Shown here: positions 31,901 to 37,013 of the stretch, one piece after another | Layout: each line of letters begins with the position of its first letter | How positions within the stretch are numbered: position 1 is the first letter of the stretch | Source: Desulfobulbaceae bacterium | GTDB lineage: Bacteria; Desulfobacterota; Desulfobulbia; Desulfobulbales; VMSU01 | NCBI GenBank assembly: GCA_013792005.1 | Contig: VMSU01000190.1 | Coordinates: forward strand, 1-64,000 | Length of the DNA: 64,000 nucleotides | Direction of reading: 5' to 3' | Position numbers and translations under genes: made by a program | Notes under the pieces: model-generated | What the model saw: the letters and a program-made list of their open reading frames with translations, nothing else | Told to the model about the DNA's origin: nothing | Database searches by the model: none

Positions 31901-32614
31901 TGCCCCAATACCCCGGCAGGGCAGGCTGTAAATAGCAACGGCTGTGCACTTTCGCAACTCGATACCGATAACGACACTGTTAACGATGACCTGGATCTTT
32001 GTTCGGCTACCCCGACCGGTCAGAGCGTCGATGTCAATGGCTGTGCGCTGTCGCAGTTGGATACCGATCATGACGGGGTTTCCGATGCACTGGATCAGTG
32101 CCCTTTTACCGCCTCTGGTGCAACTGTCGATGCCTCTGGGTGTTCAGTTGATCAGCAGTCCTATCAGTTCCCGGATAGTGGCCAGACCACTTCGTATACA
32201 AATACCTTTGGCGAGGATCATGATTATCCGCTTAACCCATTATCCTATGTGGTGGAAGGTGCTACAGTGGTTGATCAGAATACTGGTCTGATTTGGCAAC
32301 AGCAAGATGACAATACCAAACGGAACTGGGATGCTGCCATCAGTTATTGCAGTGATCTGACTCTTGGAAATCAATCCGACTGGCGATTGCCGAGCCGACA
32401 GGAATTGATCACAATTTTGGATATGGGGCGACAGCAACCAGCCATCAATCCAACTTTTACCAGCACCAAATCGGATAGATATTGGACAGGTGTCTCAGGT
32501 GCTCTGTCGTCTACAAGCGCCTGGACGGTGTCTTTTACTAATTTAGTTAATCCTCTGTTCCCGCTGCAAAAGACAGGCGCCAATTATGTGCGATGCGTTC
32601 GTGGAGGTCGGTGA
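23000..32614 (+). CDS. Giant secreted 26-haem cytochrome with Calx-beta, TSP3 and DUF1566 domains
   Basis: 3204 residues; ATG at 23000 with AAGGA upstream. A signal peptide with possible cleavage after AMA has unusual Asp and Arg inside the core. Residues about 31-910 contain 24 CxxCH haem motifs and two CxxxCH motifs. A region to about 1157 is Ig-like. Eleven Calx-beta domains follow (typical pattern SYSVNENAG...TLTIVDDE): two, then a ~200-residue unknown module (about 1390-1615), six more, a second copy of that module (about 2313-2541), and three more. Five thrombospondin type-3 calcium repeats (D-x-D-x-D and LCPNTP; about 2890-3050) lead to a C-terminal DUF1566 (Lcl) domain with WRLPSRQEL and CVRGG. 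The whole points to a calcium-stabilised extracellular electron-transfer or adhesive cytochrome. No membrane anchor is visible. A sigma-54 promoter precedes it. Confidence 0.9.
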   Translation: MKKSIMFFDFVLISRIAMASVVDAPHNEISCSTCHSYSLWWQYSPASQNPGPNDHASIVESVCMDCHDGSRDIPAVTTHSSTVINSTVHGVWGVGCTSCHNPHYQDQLDWVGSATEPYLVTGTILGLTYDSILNQSTIAYGGATENQHWPQVGVLSTDPDWANKSVVNPDRGLILVHDRQKALSTFSIISATPVEVVIKGELDPNAVNPDYVNPQTQIRNTTTCNTFGLIYGQFIKKTIAGKDVKFFDPAGGFVGDGTSATGICQVCHTDTTHFTNSGVLPTGSDSHKGRERGNCITCHKHNEGFKGNGHDNTSFVWAGNCRTCHDPDNAIQNIATEIHSRSCGLCHVEPGGGGPQKDGEALNGVDGSALGATNASSCVDCHLNALSLTADVIHHQSAHGYADAGNCTFCHQDTLAIHDHRVVVPRCADCHETGAQAEIDMLHSQCNTCHQYSGTKLTLSVVANAIATGKGASGIDINCLACHIGSNFDTQQLVGIIHHKTTSAQNNECESCHTAVNHSPMVATTPACTATCHAGTAGMGIGVPVSLTDGAIHDSCRTCHIFGGAFRGRLVNFTNQKGVNGTGTLPEAGTVGGTDGGGSCAVCHTASADLGLLHHTSFSFTTEAACSSCHSGLDTVVNVHGNKCSLCHVDPDSGNMTRRTGVDGDARNADTVTTASCTVCHEPTTFPTGGIHHDTVTAANNDCATTCHVAVDHSITVAASTDCVSCHKNTAGTATGLAVSLTDAAIHDACRTCHAFDAQKRGILKGFTNSKGVVGTGTLPDGGGFCESCHTIEPISAYHHTVARTAVGQCETCHVDPRPEWGPNKPGDNVNGVINTGVSLPRPTQMACKKCHVKFEGGNMIVTRFERPNSDYSTYRNNWNKTTAHTIPMTAGGTMGAGTRINNYGICLSCHDGVKATQVGLWHAHPSRFGGSSWTFSAEGFGKTNHRGSGSAAMTVNEGGPGDTAHYIPGRSKHLATDIAPQSGIAGFNIFTPNYGGFPGYINTNYRSNAPGMDYDAFQYPAWDTPTFVRISVPETAKLGVPPSVTLNNTTRSVPVFASLTPVASLPSVTNSVKVKSAIYDSTTSTLTVVASTSSVCANLRTVYDSGETIMTGSPTNCIATIANPNYPANGTTVDVTIKNVLGLDVIGYRITAPNPGVLAFSSASYSVAETGTVAIVVSRMGGSTGSVSVDYATSNGSATAGTGTGADYTAATGTLTFDNGVTEKTILITIRPDSTPEYHETVNLTLSNSTNGAILGRPDTAVLTIVDDDFVAGTVALAAASYTVNETAGTVAITVNRTGSAVGVVSVDYSTNSFGSTAKAGSNYTPTAGTLTWANGESGSRTFFIPILVDPIVIKNTKLNLYIHNPTGGVNLGAQITAVVNIITPAVAVVNDWPATPQLKGTTGNPLGSPNNNFIIGAGSNRLLLVAVSCLSNNISDFGQNFSATYGGRLLTQAARQNSINRQTWIGYLKEADIVLRSDNVVNVTVDGVHTEVVAFIASYQNVNQANPVATSGGNSWPILNYDGGYRTAVNTTPLQVGPGGYAIYNWSSVLLTRISDSENYTENADYLHSSGIASKPFPSAANTNPTVSWSYYATGGGTDRSGSSSGITLNSYAGTVAFAMSTSTYSVKENVGEATITVQRLGSASGAVSVHYAASSGIYWTLAGIDFTPVSGDLSWGDGEMTPKTFTVPIMDNQLANYDKLVNVTLTDPTGAILGVPNTAVLTIVNDESTIAFTASTYSVNENGGEVVITASRANSATEAVSVNYATIAGGTAIPGTEYLPVSGTLNWAPGDVANKTFSIVINDNTEYQGDKTIYLALTNPTGGALLGTSNMAVLTIAEDESGVCFSAGTYTIKEDGGAATITVNRHGTSTGPVSVDYLATGDTAAAGIDFGPVSGALSWAAGDLSAKNFIVPIVDDTEPEDNKSVTLTLSNPTGGAFFCSSASSVLNIIDNDHPGTIALTSSAYSIDEDSLTGWVYITAQRTGGSDGAVTVNYESSSSTAVDYEINWYDTYWDYHLHPSSGTISWADGDMADKKLLVEVNRDSQWEGNETVNISLTSLTGLATLGSPNSTVLTIVDGDDFPGNLALAAMTYSVGEDAGTAVVTVTRANGYNGAVRVHYATSGGTAIANTDYSHVAGNLNWADGDTSAKSITIPILNNSVQSADRTVGIVLSSPTGGATLDGSLKTAVLTIVDDEAKAGTIALTAATYSVNENIGTVAITAVRSGGSTGSVSVSCATNGGTATAGSDFIAASGNLVWANGQTGSQTFSITILEDEEVEGNETVIFSLSNPTGGAALGGATDGVLTIEAPGVAVLDGWPAVPQISGSSSTVNGDFSISAGSNRLLLVAISCINQDVQTFSVTYGGKPLTQATMQLSSSATWLGYLTEDEISSRNGDVVQVSVDGRYQTLAASMASYSNVDQTNPIAAAGGTLRPRYAWLSYYSKPWAITPFPLGVGTGGYGIYTWTDTANSSFASTRISDNENYTENMNFALPGIKGGVASKAFSELATTKPAITWDAPPYATHSIITLNKFTETEGVSSPLPSLLTLRASSYRVVENAGSITVTVSRAGSSQGAVSVDYATLDNGTATSGLDYVTTSGTLHWDDGDMSDKAFSVSVVDNTLYNLDKTLSLLLSSPAGHLATLGNSSTALLTIVDDELEPATIIAFPSASYSVNENAGTATITVSRTGGASKSVSVNYATSGGDAQVGTQYTATSGTLVWGIGDMTDKTFTVSIIDNLAYSSLNRRVWIQLTNPAGGAIIGTQYWTWLTIVEDEVPALIALDSSTYSVNENGGVATITAKRTGNSTGPVGVYYEANGGSAVLFSDYGLTMGWLNWADGDMADKTFVIPIVDNNVHSVNKTVNAILYFATGIAAIGTPASATVTIVNDDLYLDDDEDLVQNAVDLCPNTPVGQAVDADGCALLQLDSDHDGVVDPLDLCPGTPAGQPVAADGCADTDQDTVADTQDLCPNTPAGQAVNSNGCALSQLDTDNDTVNDDLDLCSATPTGQSVDVNGCALSQLDTDHDGVSDALDQCPFTASGATVDASGCSVDQQSYQFPDSGQTTSYTNTFGEDHDYPLNPLSYVVEGATVVDQNTGLIWQQQDDNTKRNWDAAISYCSDLTLGNQSDWRLPSRQELITILDMGRQQPAINPTFTSTKSDRYWTGVSGALSSTSAWTVSFTNLVNPLFPLQKTGANYVRCVRGGR

Positions 32615-32661
32615 GGGTTGCGGAAATTGAATAGTATCAAAGTTTATCATGAGGAGAAGTG

Positions 32662-33111
32662 ATGATTAAGATTCGTAATTTTCTGGCAGTTATTGGCGTG
32701 TTGTTGGCGATACCAGCCTGGGCAGTGAATTATACCGACAATGGCAACGGTACGGTAACCGATACCCGCACTAAACTTGTCTGGCAGCAGACGGACGATG
32801 GTGTGCAAAGGACCTGGGAAGGGGCTATCGCGTATTGCGAAGGATTGTCTCTGGGTGGGGCGATAGACTGGCGCCTCCCTAATTATAAGGCGTTGCTCTC
32901 TCTTGTTGATGATAGTCGGTCCAATCCAGCTATTGACCCGATTTTCGGAAATAACAATTCTCCCTTCTTTTATTGGACATCGACCACAATTCCGGGACAA
33001 ACACCCCCCAATGGTCTGGCAGCTGCAGTTTTTTTTGAGCAAGGCACAGGAGCACAGGATAATAAGGTTAATCCGTATTCCCTTGCTCGATGTGTAAGGG
33101 GAGGCAATTAG
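32662..33111 (+). CDS. Small secreted DUF1566 (Lcl C-terminal domain) protein
   Basis: 149 residues with a clear signal peptide (Lys/Arg start, hydrophobic core, cleavage near AWA-VNY). The mature part is a single DUF1566 domain: LVWQQTDDG, AIAYCEGL, WRLPNYKALLSLVD, FYWTSTT and the end CVRGG. It is homologous to the last ~115 residues of the giant cytochrome, whose stop lies 47 bases upstream, so it is probably cotranscribed and may interact with it. ATG at 32662 is favoured by GAGGAG 5-10 bases upstream. The fold is related to C-type-lectin/sulfatase-modifying-like folds; function is unknown. Confidence 0.85.
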   Translation: MIKIRNFLAVIGVLLAIPAWAVNYTDNGNGTVTDTRTKLVWQQTDDGVQRTWEGAIAYCEGLSLGGAIDWRLPNYKALLSLVDDSRSNPAIDPIFGNNNSPFFYWTSTTIPGQTPPNGLAAAVFFEQGTGAQDNKVNPYSLARCVRGGN

Positions 33112-33343
33112 CCTCGGAGCTTAATCTGACGGCAGCAGGTTTTTATTTGAGACGGAGTGTATATTGTACAGGGGGCAAAGACTCTGTCATGGTTGCAGCG
33201 TATTGAATGTGACAGGTTGAAGAGAATGGTTAACTTTCTTCTTTCCAAACTAATCATTTAATTGTATATGATACACTCTTAAAATGTAGTGCGTCTCGAA
33301 TGGACATTTTCAATCCTTCCTGAGCGTACTGCATGGACGCTGT

Positions 33344-33431
<88 letters not shown>

Positions 33432-33454
33432 CCATCATATAGATTGTTTTTTTT

Positions 33455-33556
33455 GATAGCCGGGTCCCGCGCAATAAAGGCTCACGAACCCCGCCAGGTC
33501 CGGGAGGAAGCAACGGTAGTGAATACCTTTATGTGCCGCGGGGGTGCCTGGCTATC
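33455..33556 (+). ncRNA. ffs: Signal recognition particle RNA (small, 4.5S type)
   Basis: About 102 bases. The ends pair (GATAGCC with GGCTATC), and the apical domain contains the universal core CCAGGTCCGGGAGGAAGCAA followed by CGGTA, which binds the Ffh M domain. Length and the tetraloop region fit the short bacterial SRP RNA. It lies between tRNA-Ser and dnaX, a common bacterial order. Confidence 0.93.
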
Positions 33557-33564
33557 TTTTTTTT
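33550..33564 (+). terminator. Terminator of SRP RNA
   Basis: The closing stem of the SRP RNA is followed directly by eight T residues (33557-33564), acting as a Rho-independent terminator. Confidence 0.7.
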
Positions 33565-33630
33565 GTCCTCTCGGGTGTGCGAATGCTTTGCCGATCAAGT
33601 AAAAAAAACGGTAACCACTTTTCGTAGTCC

Positions 33631-35427
33631 ATGTCATATCGCGTTCTTGCCAGAAAATGGCGTCCTCAAACATTTTGTGACATCGTCGGTCAAGAACCGA
33701 TTGTCCGCACCCTTCAAAACGCTCTTCGCCGTAACCGTGTCGCCCATGCTCTGATCTTCAGCGGCGTTCGTGGAGTTGGCAAGACCACCATCGCTCGGAT
33801 CATGGCTAAGGCCATAAATTGTCATAATCCGGCTGAAGCCCCATGCGACAAATGTTCCTCCTGTCTGGCAATCATTAAGGGCAATGCCCTTGATCTTCAT
33901 GAGATTGACGGCGCGTCCAACCGCGGTATTCAGGAGATCCGCGACCTGAAAGAAAATATCCGCTTCATGCCTGCCCAGGAACGGTTCAAAGTTATCATCA
34001 TTGATGAAGTTCATATGTTGACAACCGAGGCCTTCAACGCTCTCCTCAAGACCCTCGAAGAACCGCCCGAGCATGTGTTTTTCATGTTTGCCACTACAGA
34101 AATCCATAAGGTTCCGGTCACTATCCTTTCTCGGTGCCAGCGGTATGAGTTGAAGCGGGTGCCGTTTAAGGCCTTGTTTGATTTTTTTGCCTCAATTGCC
34201 AGTCGGGAAGGGGTGACAATTACTTCGCCAGCACTGGATATAATCGCCACCGAGGCCGATGGCAGTGTTCGTGATGGCTTAAGTTTGTTGGATCAGATCT
34301 TTGCCTTCGGTGGAGATACTGTAACGGAAGATGATCTGCGGTTAGTCTTGGGCTTGGTGGATCGTCGGGTATTTGCAACGCTTGCCTCGGCACTTCTTGG
34401 TGGGGACTTGGCAGGCTCCTTGTCTTTGCTCAATGAGACCTACAGTCAGGGGATGGATCTGAAACGTTTCGCTCAGGGACTGCTCTTTTTTTGCCGTTCT
34501 CTCCTCATCGCTAAAACCAGCAAAGAGCCATCTGTCATCCTTGATATTTCCGAACAGGAGATGGCATTGGTTAAGGAAATTTCCGGCAGGCATTCCATTG
34601 AAACTTTAAGCAACTTGTTTAGTTTGGTATTGAAAGGGATGGAGGAGATGCAGTATGCTGCTCATCCCAGGATGATCATCGAGATGCTTTTCGTAAAAGT
34701 CGTGCAGGCCGGAGCGATTGTGCCTGTTTCAACCATTCTCACGCGGCTTGATGCACTGCTTGACGGGCATCCGGCGCCGATTTTTCCATCTTCTCTTCCG
34801 GAAGGAGATATGTTGGCGCCTGCCTCTACGATTGATAGGGGGGTAGCGGGTGTAGGGTCTGTGAGCAAGCCTGTACCAGGAATCATCCATGTAAGCGCCT
34901 CGGTTGTTGTTCCTGCAGAGCCAGCGGCAAAGGCGTCAGACTCTTCTTTGTCTGCTGTGGTGACGGCGGAGGAGGAGACGACGGACGATGAAGAGGTGGA
35001 GGACGAGAGTCATTCCCTTGTAGACAGCACACATGTTTCATGCCAAGCTGTGCGCAATGTGGAGCGCGATTGGGATGCTTTTCTTGGTCATGTTCGAGAG
35101 CGTAAAAAGTGGATGGCCGTCACGCTCGGTCAGGCTGAGAAGGTGACGGAAGAGAATGGTACGCTCATTGTACGTTATGACGAATCTGCTGAATGTCACA
35201 TGTTGCAGGATGCAGCCAATCGTAAGCTTCTCACTGAGTTTGCCCAGGATTTTTTCCAGAAGGAACTTGGTGTCAGGATTGAGGTGGCAGGAAAGACGAC
35301 AGGTGGTGAGCTTGATCAACCCCAGGAAGACCGACGTGCTTTGTCCAACGATCCCAGGGTGCAAATTGCTGTGGAGATTTTTGGAGGCCAAGTGACGGGA
35401 ATCAGGACCGGCCCCAGGAGTCGGTGA
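33631..35427 (+). CDS. dnaX: DNA polymerase III subunits gamma/tau
   Basis: 598 residues; clamp-loader ATPase of the replicative polymerase. It starts MSYRVLARKWRPQTF, the family N-terminus. P-loop GVRGVGKT (about 45-52), zinc-binding Cys cluster CDKCSSC (about 72-78), Walker B IIIDEVHML (about 125) and sensor-1 region FATTEIHKVP followed by SRC are all present. Domain III runs to about 360; an acidic, low-complexity linker and a C-terminal region (to 598) that fits the tau-type extension follow. No strong Shine-Dalgarno precedes the ATG. No obvious slippery A-run for gamma production was noticed. It heads the conserved dnaX-ybaB-recR set. Confidence 0.95.
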   Translation: MSYRVLARKWRPQTFCDIVGQEPIVRTLQNALRRNRVAHALIFSGVRGVGKTTIARIMAKAINCHNPAEAPCDKCSSCLAIIKGNALDLHEIDGASNRGIQEIRDLKENIRFMPAQERFKVIIIDEVHMLTTEAFNALLKTLEEPPEHVFFMFATTEIHKVPVTILSRCQRYELKRVPFKALFDFFASIASREGVTITSPALDIIATEADGSVRDGLSLLDQIFAFGGDTVTEDDLRLVLGLVDRRVFATLASALLGGDLAGSLSLLNETYSQGMDLKRFAQGLLFFCRSLLIAKTSKEPSVILDISEQEMALVKEISGRHSIETLSNLFSLVLKGMEEMQYAAHPRMIIEMLFVKVVQAGAIVPVSTILTRLDALLDGHPAPIFPSSLPEGDMLAPASTIDRGVAGVGSVSKPVPGIIHVSASVVVPAEPAAKASDSSLSAVVTAEEETTDDEEVEDESHSLVDSTHVSCQAVRNVERDWDAFLGHVRERKKWMAVTLGQAEKVTEENGTLIVRYDESAECHMLQDAANRKLLTEFAQDFFQKELGVRIEVAGKTTGGELDQPQEDRRALSNDPRVQIAVEIFGGQVTGIRTGPRSR

Positions 35428-35443
35428 GATAATGGTGCTTTTT

Positions 35444-35614
35444 CGTAACTGCTCAGCTTGTCGGTTTACAGTTGACGGTTGACGGTTGACGGTGATTGGG
35501 TCCTGCCAATGGATGAGGACACACTGATATTGAGTATCATGCGATGATTTATGACTAATCATGATTCTTTTAACCGTAAACCGATAACTGATTACCGTTA
35601 ACCTGTGTAATTAC
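35444..35614 (+). repeat. Dispersed intergenic palindromic element, family A, copy 2
   Basis: About 170 bp between dnaX and ybaB. Ends are CGTAACTGCTCAGCTTGTCGG and the complement of CGTAATTACACAGGTTAACGG, a diverged inverted pair, with a second internal pairing (GGTTTACAGT and ACCGTAAACC). It contains three tandem GTTGACG units; copies 1 and 3 have fewer. The right half (TCATGATTCTTTTAAC, AACTGATTACCGTTAACC) is nearly identical to copy 1. Confidence 0.75.
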
Positions 35615-35680
35615 GCTTTTTCTTAGGCACTTTGTAGTGAGGGGGCATTGTGATTTTGAATACACGATCGGGAGGGTTGT

Positions 35681-36001
35681 ATGGATATTAATCAAGTTAT
35701 GCAACACGCGCAGCATTTCCAAAAACGGATGGCTGAAATTCAGGATGAATTGGCTGGGCAGAAGATCACCGTAACCGTCGGGGGTGGGATGGTGACAGTG
35801 ACGGTCAATGGTAAGAGCGAGTTGTTATCAATCGCAATTGACCGCGAGGTAATTAATCCGGAAGAACAAACGTTACTTGAGGATCTCATTGTCGCTGGAG
35901 TCAATGATGCTATGCGGAAGGCACGCGAAGCGATGCAAAATGAAATGCGTCATTTGACCGGTGGTTTTAATATTCCTGGTATGTCGGGGATGTTTTCCTG
36001 A
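35681..36001 (+). CDS. ybaB: YbaB/EbfC-family nucleoid-associated protein
   Basis: 106 residues; start ATG 35681 behind GGGAGG. The family pattern is clear: a helical, Gln/Met-rich N-terminus (MQHAQHFQKRMAEIQDELAG), then a beta-rich centre (VTVTVNGKSELLSIAIDREV) and EDLIVAGVNDAMRKAREAM. It forms a dimer that binds DNA. The position between dnaX and recR is conserved across bacteria and supports the call. It is flanked on both sides by copies of the family A repeat, so the operon has been interrupted by those elements without loss of gene order. Confidence 0.93.
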   Translation: MDINQVMQHAQHFQKRMAEIQDELAGQKITVTVGGGMVTVTVNGKSELLSIAIDREVINPEEQTLLEDLIVAGVNDAMRKAREAMQNEMRHLTGGFNIPGMSGMFS

Positions 36002-36013
36002 TTGATATGTTCT

Positions 36014-36034
36014 GGCACGAAAGTGCCTATTTTC
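36014..36034 (+). terminator. Weak hairpin terminator after ybaB
   Basis: GGCAC-GAAA-GTGCC (36014-36027) forms a 5-bp stem with a GNRA loop, followed by TATTTTC. It is 13 bases after the ybaB stop. The stem is short, so read-through to recR is likely. Confidence 0.4.
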
Positions 36035-36155
36035 GTAGTTATTTAGGCATCGGTTTGCGGTTGACAGTTGACGGTTAGTGAGTAGAGAAGTGGTCGTTTA
36101 CTCACTGATATCACACATTATTCAATGAGTCATGATTGACCATGAATCTTTTAAT
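36034..36155 (+). repeat. Dispersed intergenic palindromic element, family A, copy 3 (truncated)
   Basis: The left end CGTAGTTATTTAGGCATCGG and the adjoining GGTTTGCGGTTGACAGTTGACGGTT match copies 1 and 2. The element then runs to the shared CATGA-TCTTTTAA and stops, so the right terminal inverted repeat is missing. The recR start is about 15 bases further on, so the missing end may have been lost to keep the recR ribosome site. Confidence 0.65.
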
Positions 36156-36169
36156 CGACAGGGAAGTGT

Positions 36170-36769
36170 ATGGAGGTCGTACCAGCTGCTTTGGCTCGTC
36201 TAATTCATGATTTTGAACGTTTGCCCGGGGTAGGTAAAAAAACCGCTACCCGGCTGGCTCTGCATATTCTGAGACGACCTGAGGCCGAGGCTCATGGTTT
36301 TGCAAGTGATCTCGCTGAGTTACATGCAGCTATTCGCCTCTGCGAGAGCTGCTTTGCTTTTTCTGAGCATAATCCATGTATGATCTGTAGCGATGAGAGC
36401 AGAGACAGGCAGATGATTTGTGTGGTTGAAGGTCCAGGGGACCTCATCGCTATTGAGAAAACAGGGGCGTTTCAGGGGTTGTATCATATCTTGCATGGAG
36501 TGCTGTCTCCCATGGACGGGATTGGTCCATCAGAGATCAAAGTTGATGCCTTACTTGATCGGGTCAAGGCTGGCGGAGTATGTGAAGTGCTGCTGGCTAC
36601 CAGTTCCACTGTGCCAGGAGAGGCGACTGCTTCCTATCTTGCCGAGCGTCTCAAAAACATGGTTGGTGTCTCTCGTTTGGCCTGCGGAATTCCCTTAGGA
36701 ATGGACATTAAATATGCCGATGAACATACCCTGGCCCGCTCAATAGAATCACGGATGACAGCTAAATAA
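36170..36769 (+). CDS. recR: Recombination mediator RecR
   Basis: 199 residues, the standard length. Helix-hairpin-helix LPGVGKKTATRLALHIL (about 17-33), zinc-binding C4 motif CESCFAFSEHNPCMIC (about 56-71) and Toprim domain ICVVEGPGDL (about 83-92) with the LHGVLSPMDGIGP loop are all intact. It works with RecF/RecO to load RecA at gaps. The ATG at 36170 has GGGAAG upstream. It is the third gene of the dnaX-ybaB-recR set. Confidence 0.96.
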   Translation: MEVVPAALARLIHDFERLPGVGKKTATRLALHILRRPEAEAHGFASDLAELHAAIRLCESCFAFSEHNPCMICSDESRDRQMICVVEGPGDLIAIEKTGAFQGLYHILHGVLSPMDGIGPSEIKVDALLDRVKAGGVCEVLLATSSTVPGEATASYLAERLKNMVGVSRLACGIPLGMDIKYADEHTLARSIESRMTAK

Positions 36770-36783
36770 ATGAGACAATATCC

Positions 36784-36812
36784 TTGACATGGGCCACAAT
36801 TATTGGTATTCA
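36784..36812 (+). promoter_or_regulatory. Sigma-70 type promoter for tRNA-Val
   Basis: TTGACA (36784-36789), a 17-base spacer, then TATTCA (36807-36812). The predicted start near 36819 is about 42 bases before the tRNA. The -35 is perfect; the -10 matches four of six. Confidence 0.65.
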
Positions 36813-36860
36813 CGGACGGATAAACGCATTAAGCAGTTGTAGGAAAAATATAATGGTCAT

Positions 36861-36937
36861 AGGCGCGTAGCTCAGTTGGTTAGAGCGCTTGCTCGACACG
36901 CAAGAGGTCAGCGGTTCGAATCCGCTCGTGCCTACCA
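36861..36937 (+). tRNA. tRNA-Val (anticodon GAC), with C at position 33
   Basis: 77 bases. Acceptor AGGCGCG pairs with CGTGCCT (one G-T), discriminator A, encoded CCA, T-loop TTCGAAT. The anticodon stem CTTGC/GCAAG encloses TCGACAC, so the anticodon is GAC (valine, GUC/GUU). The base before the anticodon is C where U33 is almost universal in tRNAs; no alternative stem register restores U33. Otherwise it is a normal tRNA. Confidence 0.88.
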
Positions 36938-36947
36938 GTTAATCATT

Positions 36948-36972
36948 AAGCTTCGTACTTTGTACGGAGCTT
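36948..36972 (+). terminator. Hairpin between tRNA-Val and thrS
   Basis: AAGCTTCGTAC and GTACGGAGCTT pair with one mismatch around a 3-base loop, followed by ATTTGTT. It is 11 bases after the tRNA and 42 before thrS. It may end the tRNA transcript or act in the thrS leader. Confidence 0.5.
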
Positions 36973-37013
36973 ATTTGTTCATAAGGGTAGTTTTTGTTGG
37001 GGTGTTGTACACG

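Noticed and set aside
31670-32150. DNA tandem repeat near the end of the giant gene
   Set aside because: It is explained by five thrombospondin type-3 protein repeats; not an independent DNA element.
36001-36034. Sigma-54 promoter at TGGCACGAAAGTGCC after ybaB
   Set aside because: The spacing between GG and GC is nine, not ten, and the sequence is better explained as a hairpin.
36876-37013. Upstream extension of thrS through tRNA-Val
   Set aside because: It would make protein from a tRNA gene; the ATG at 37014 gives the normal ThrRS length.
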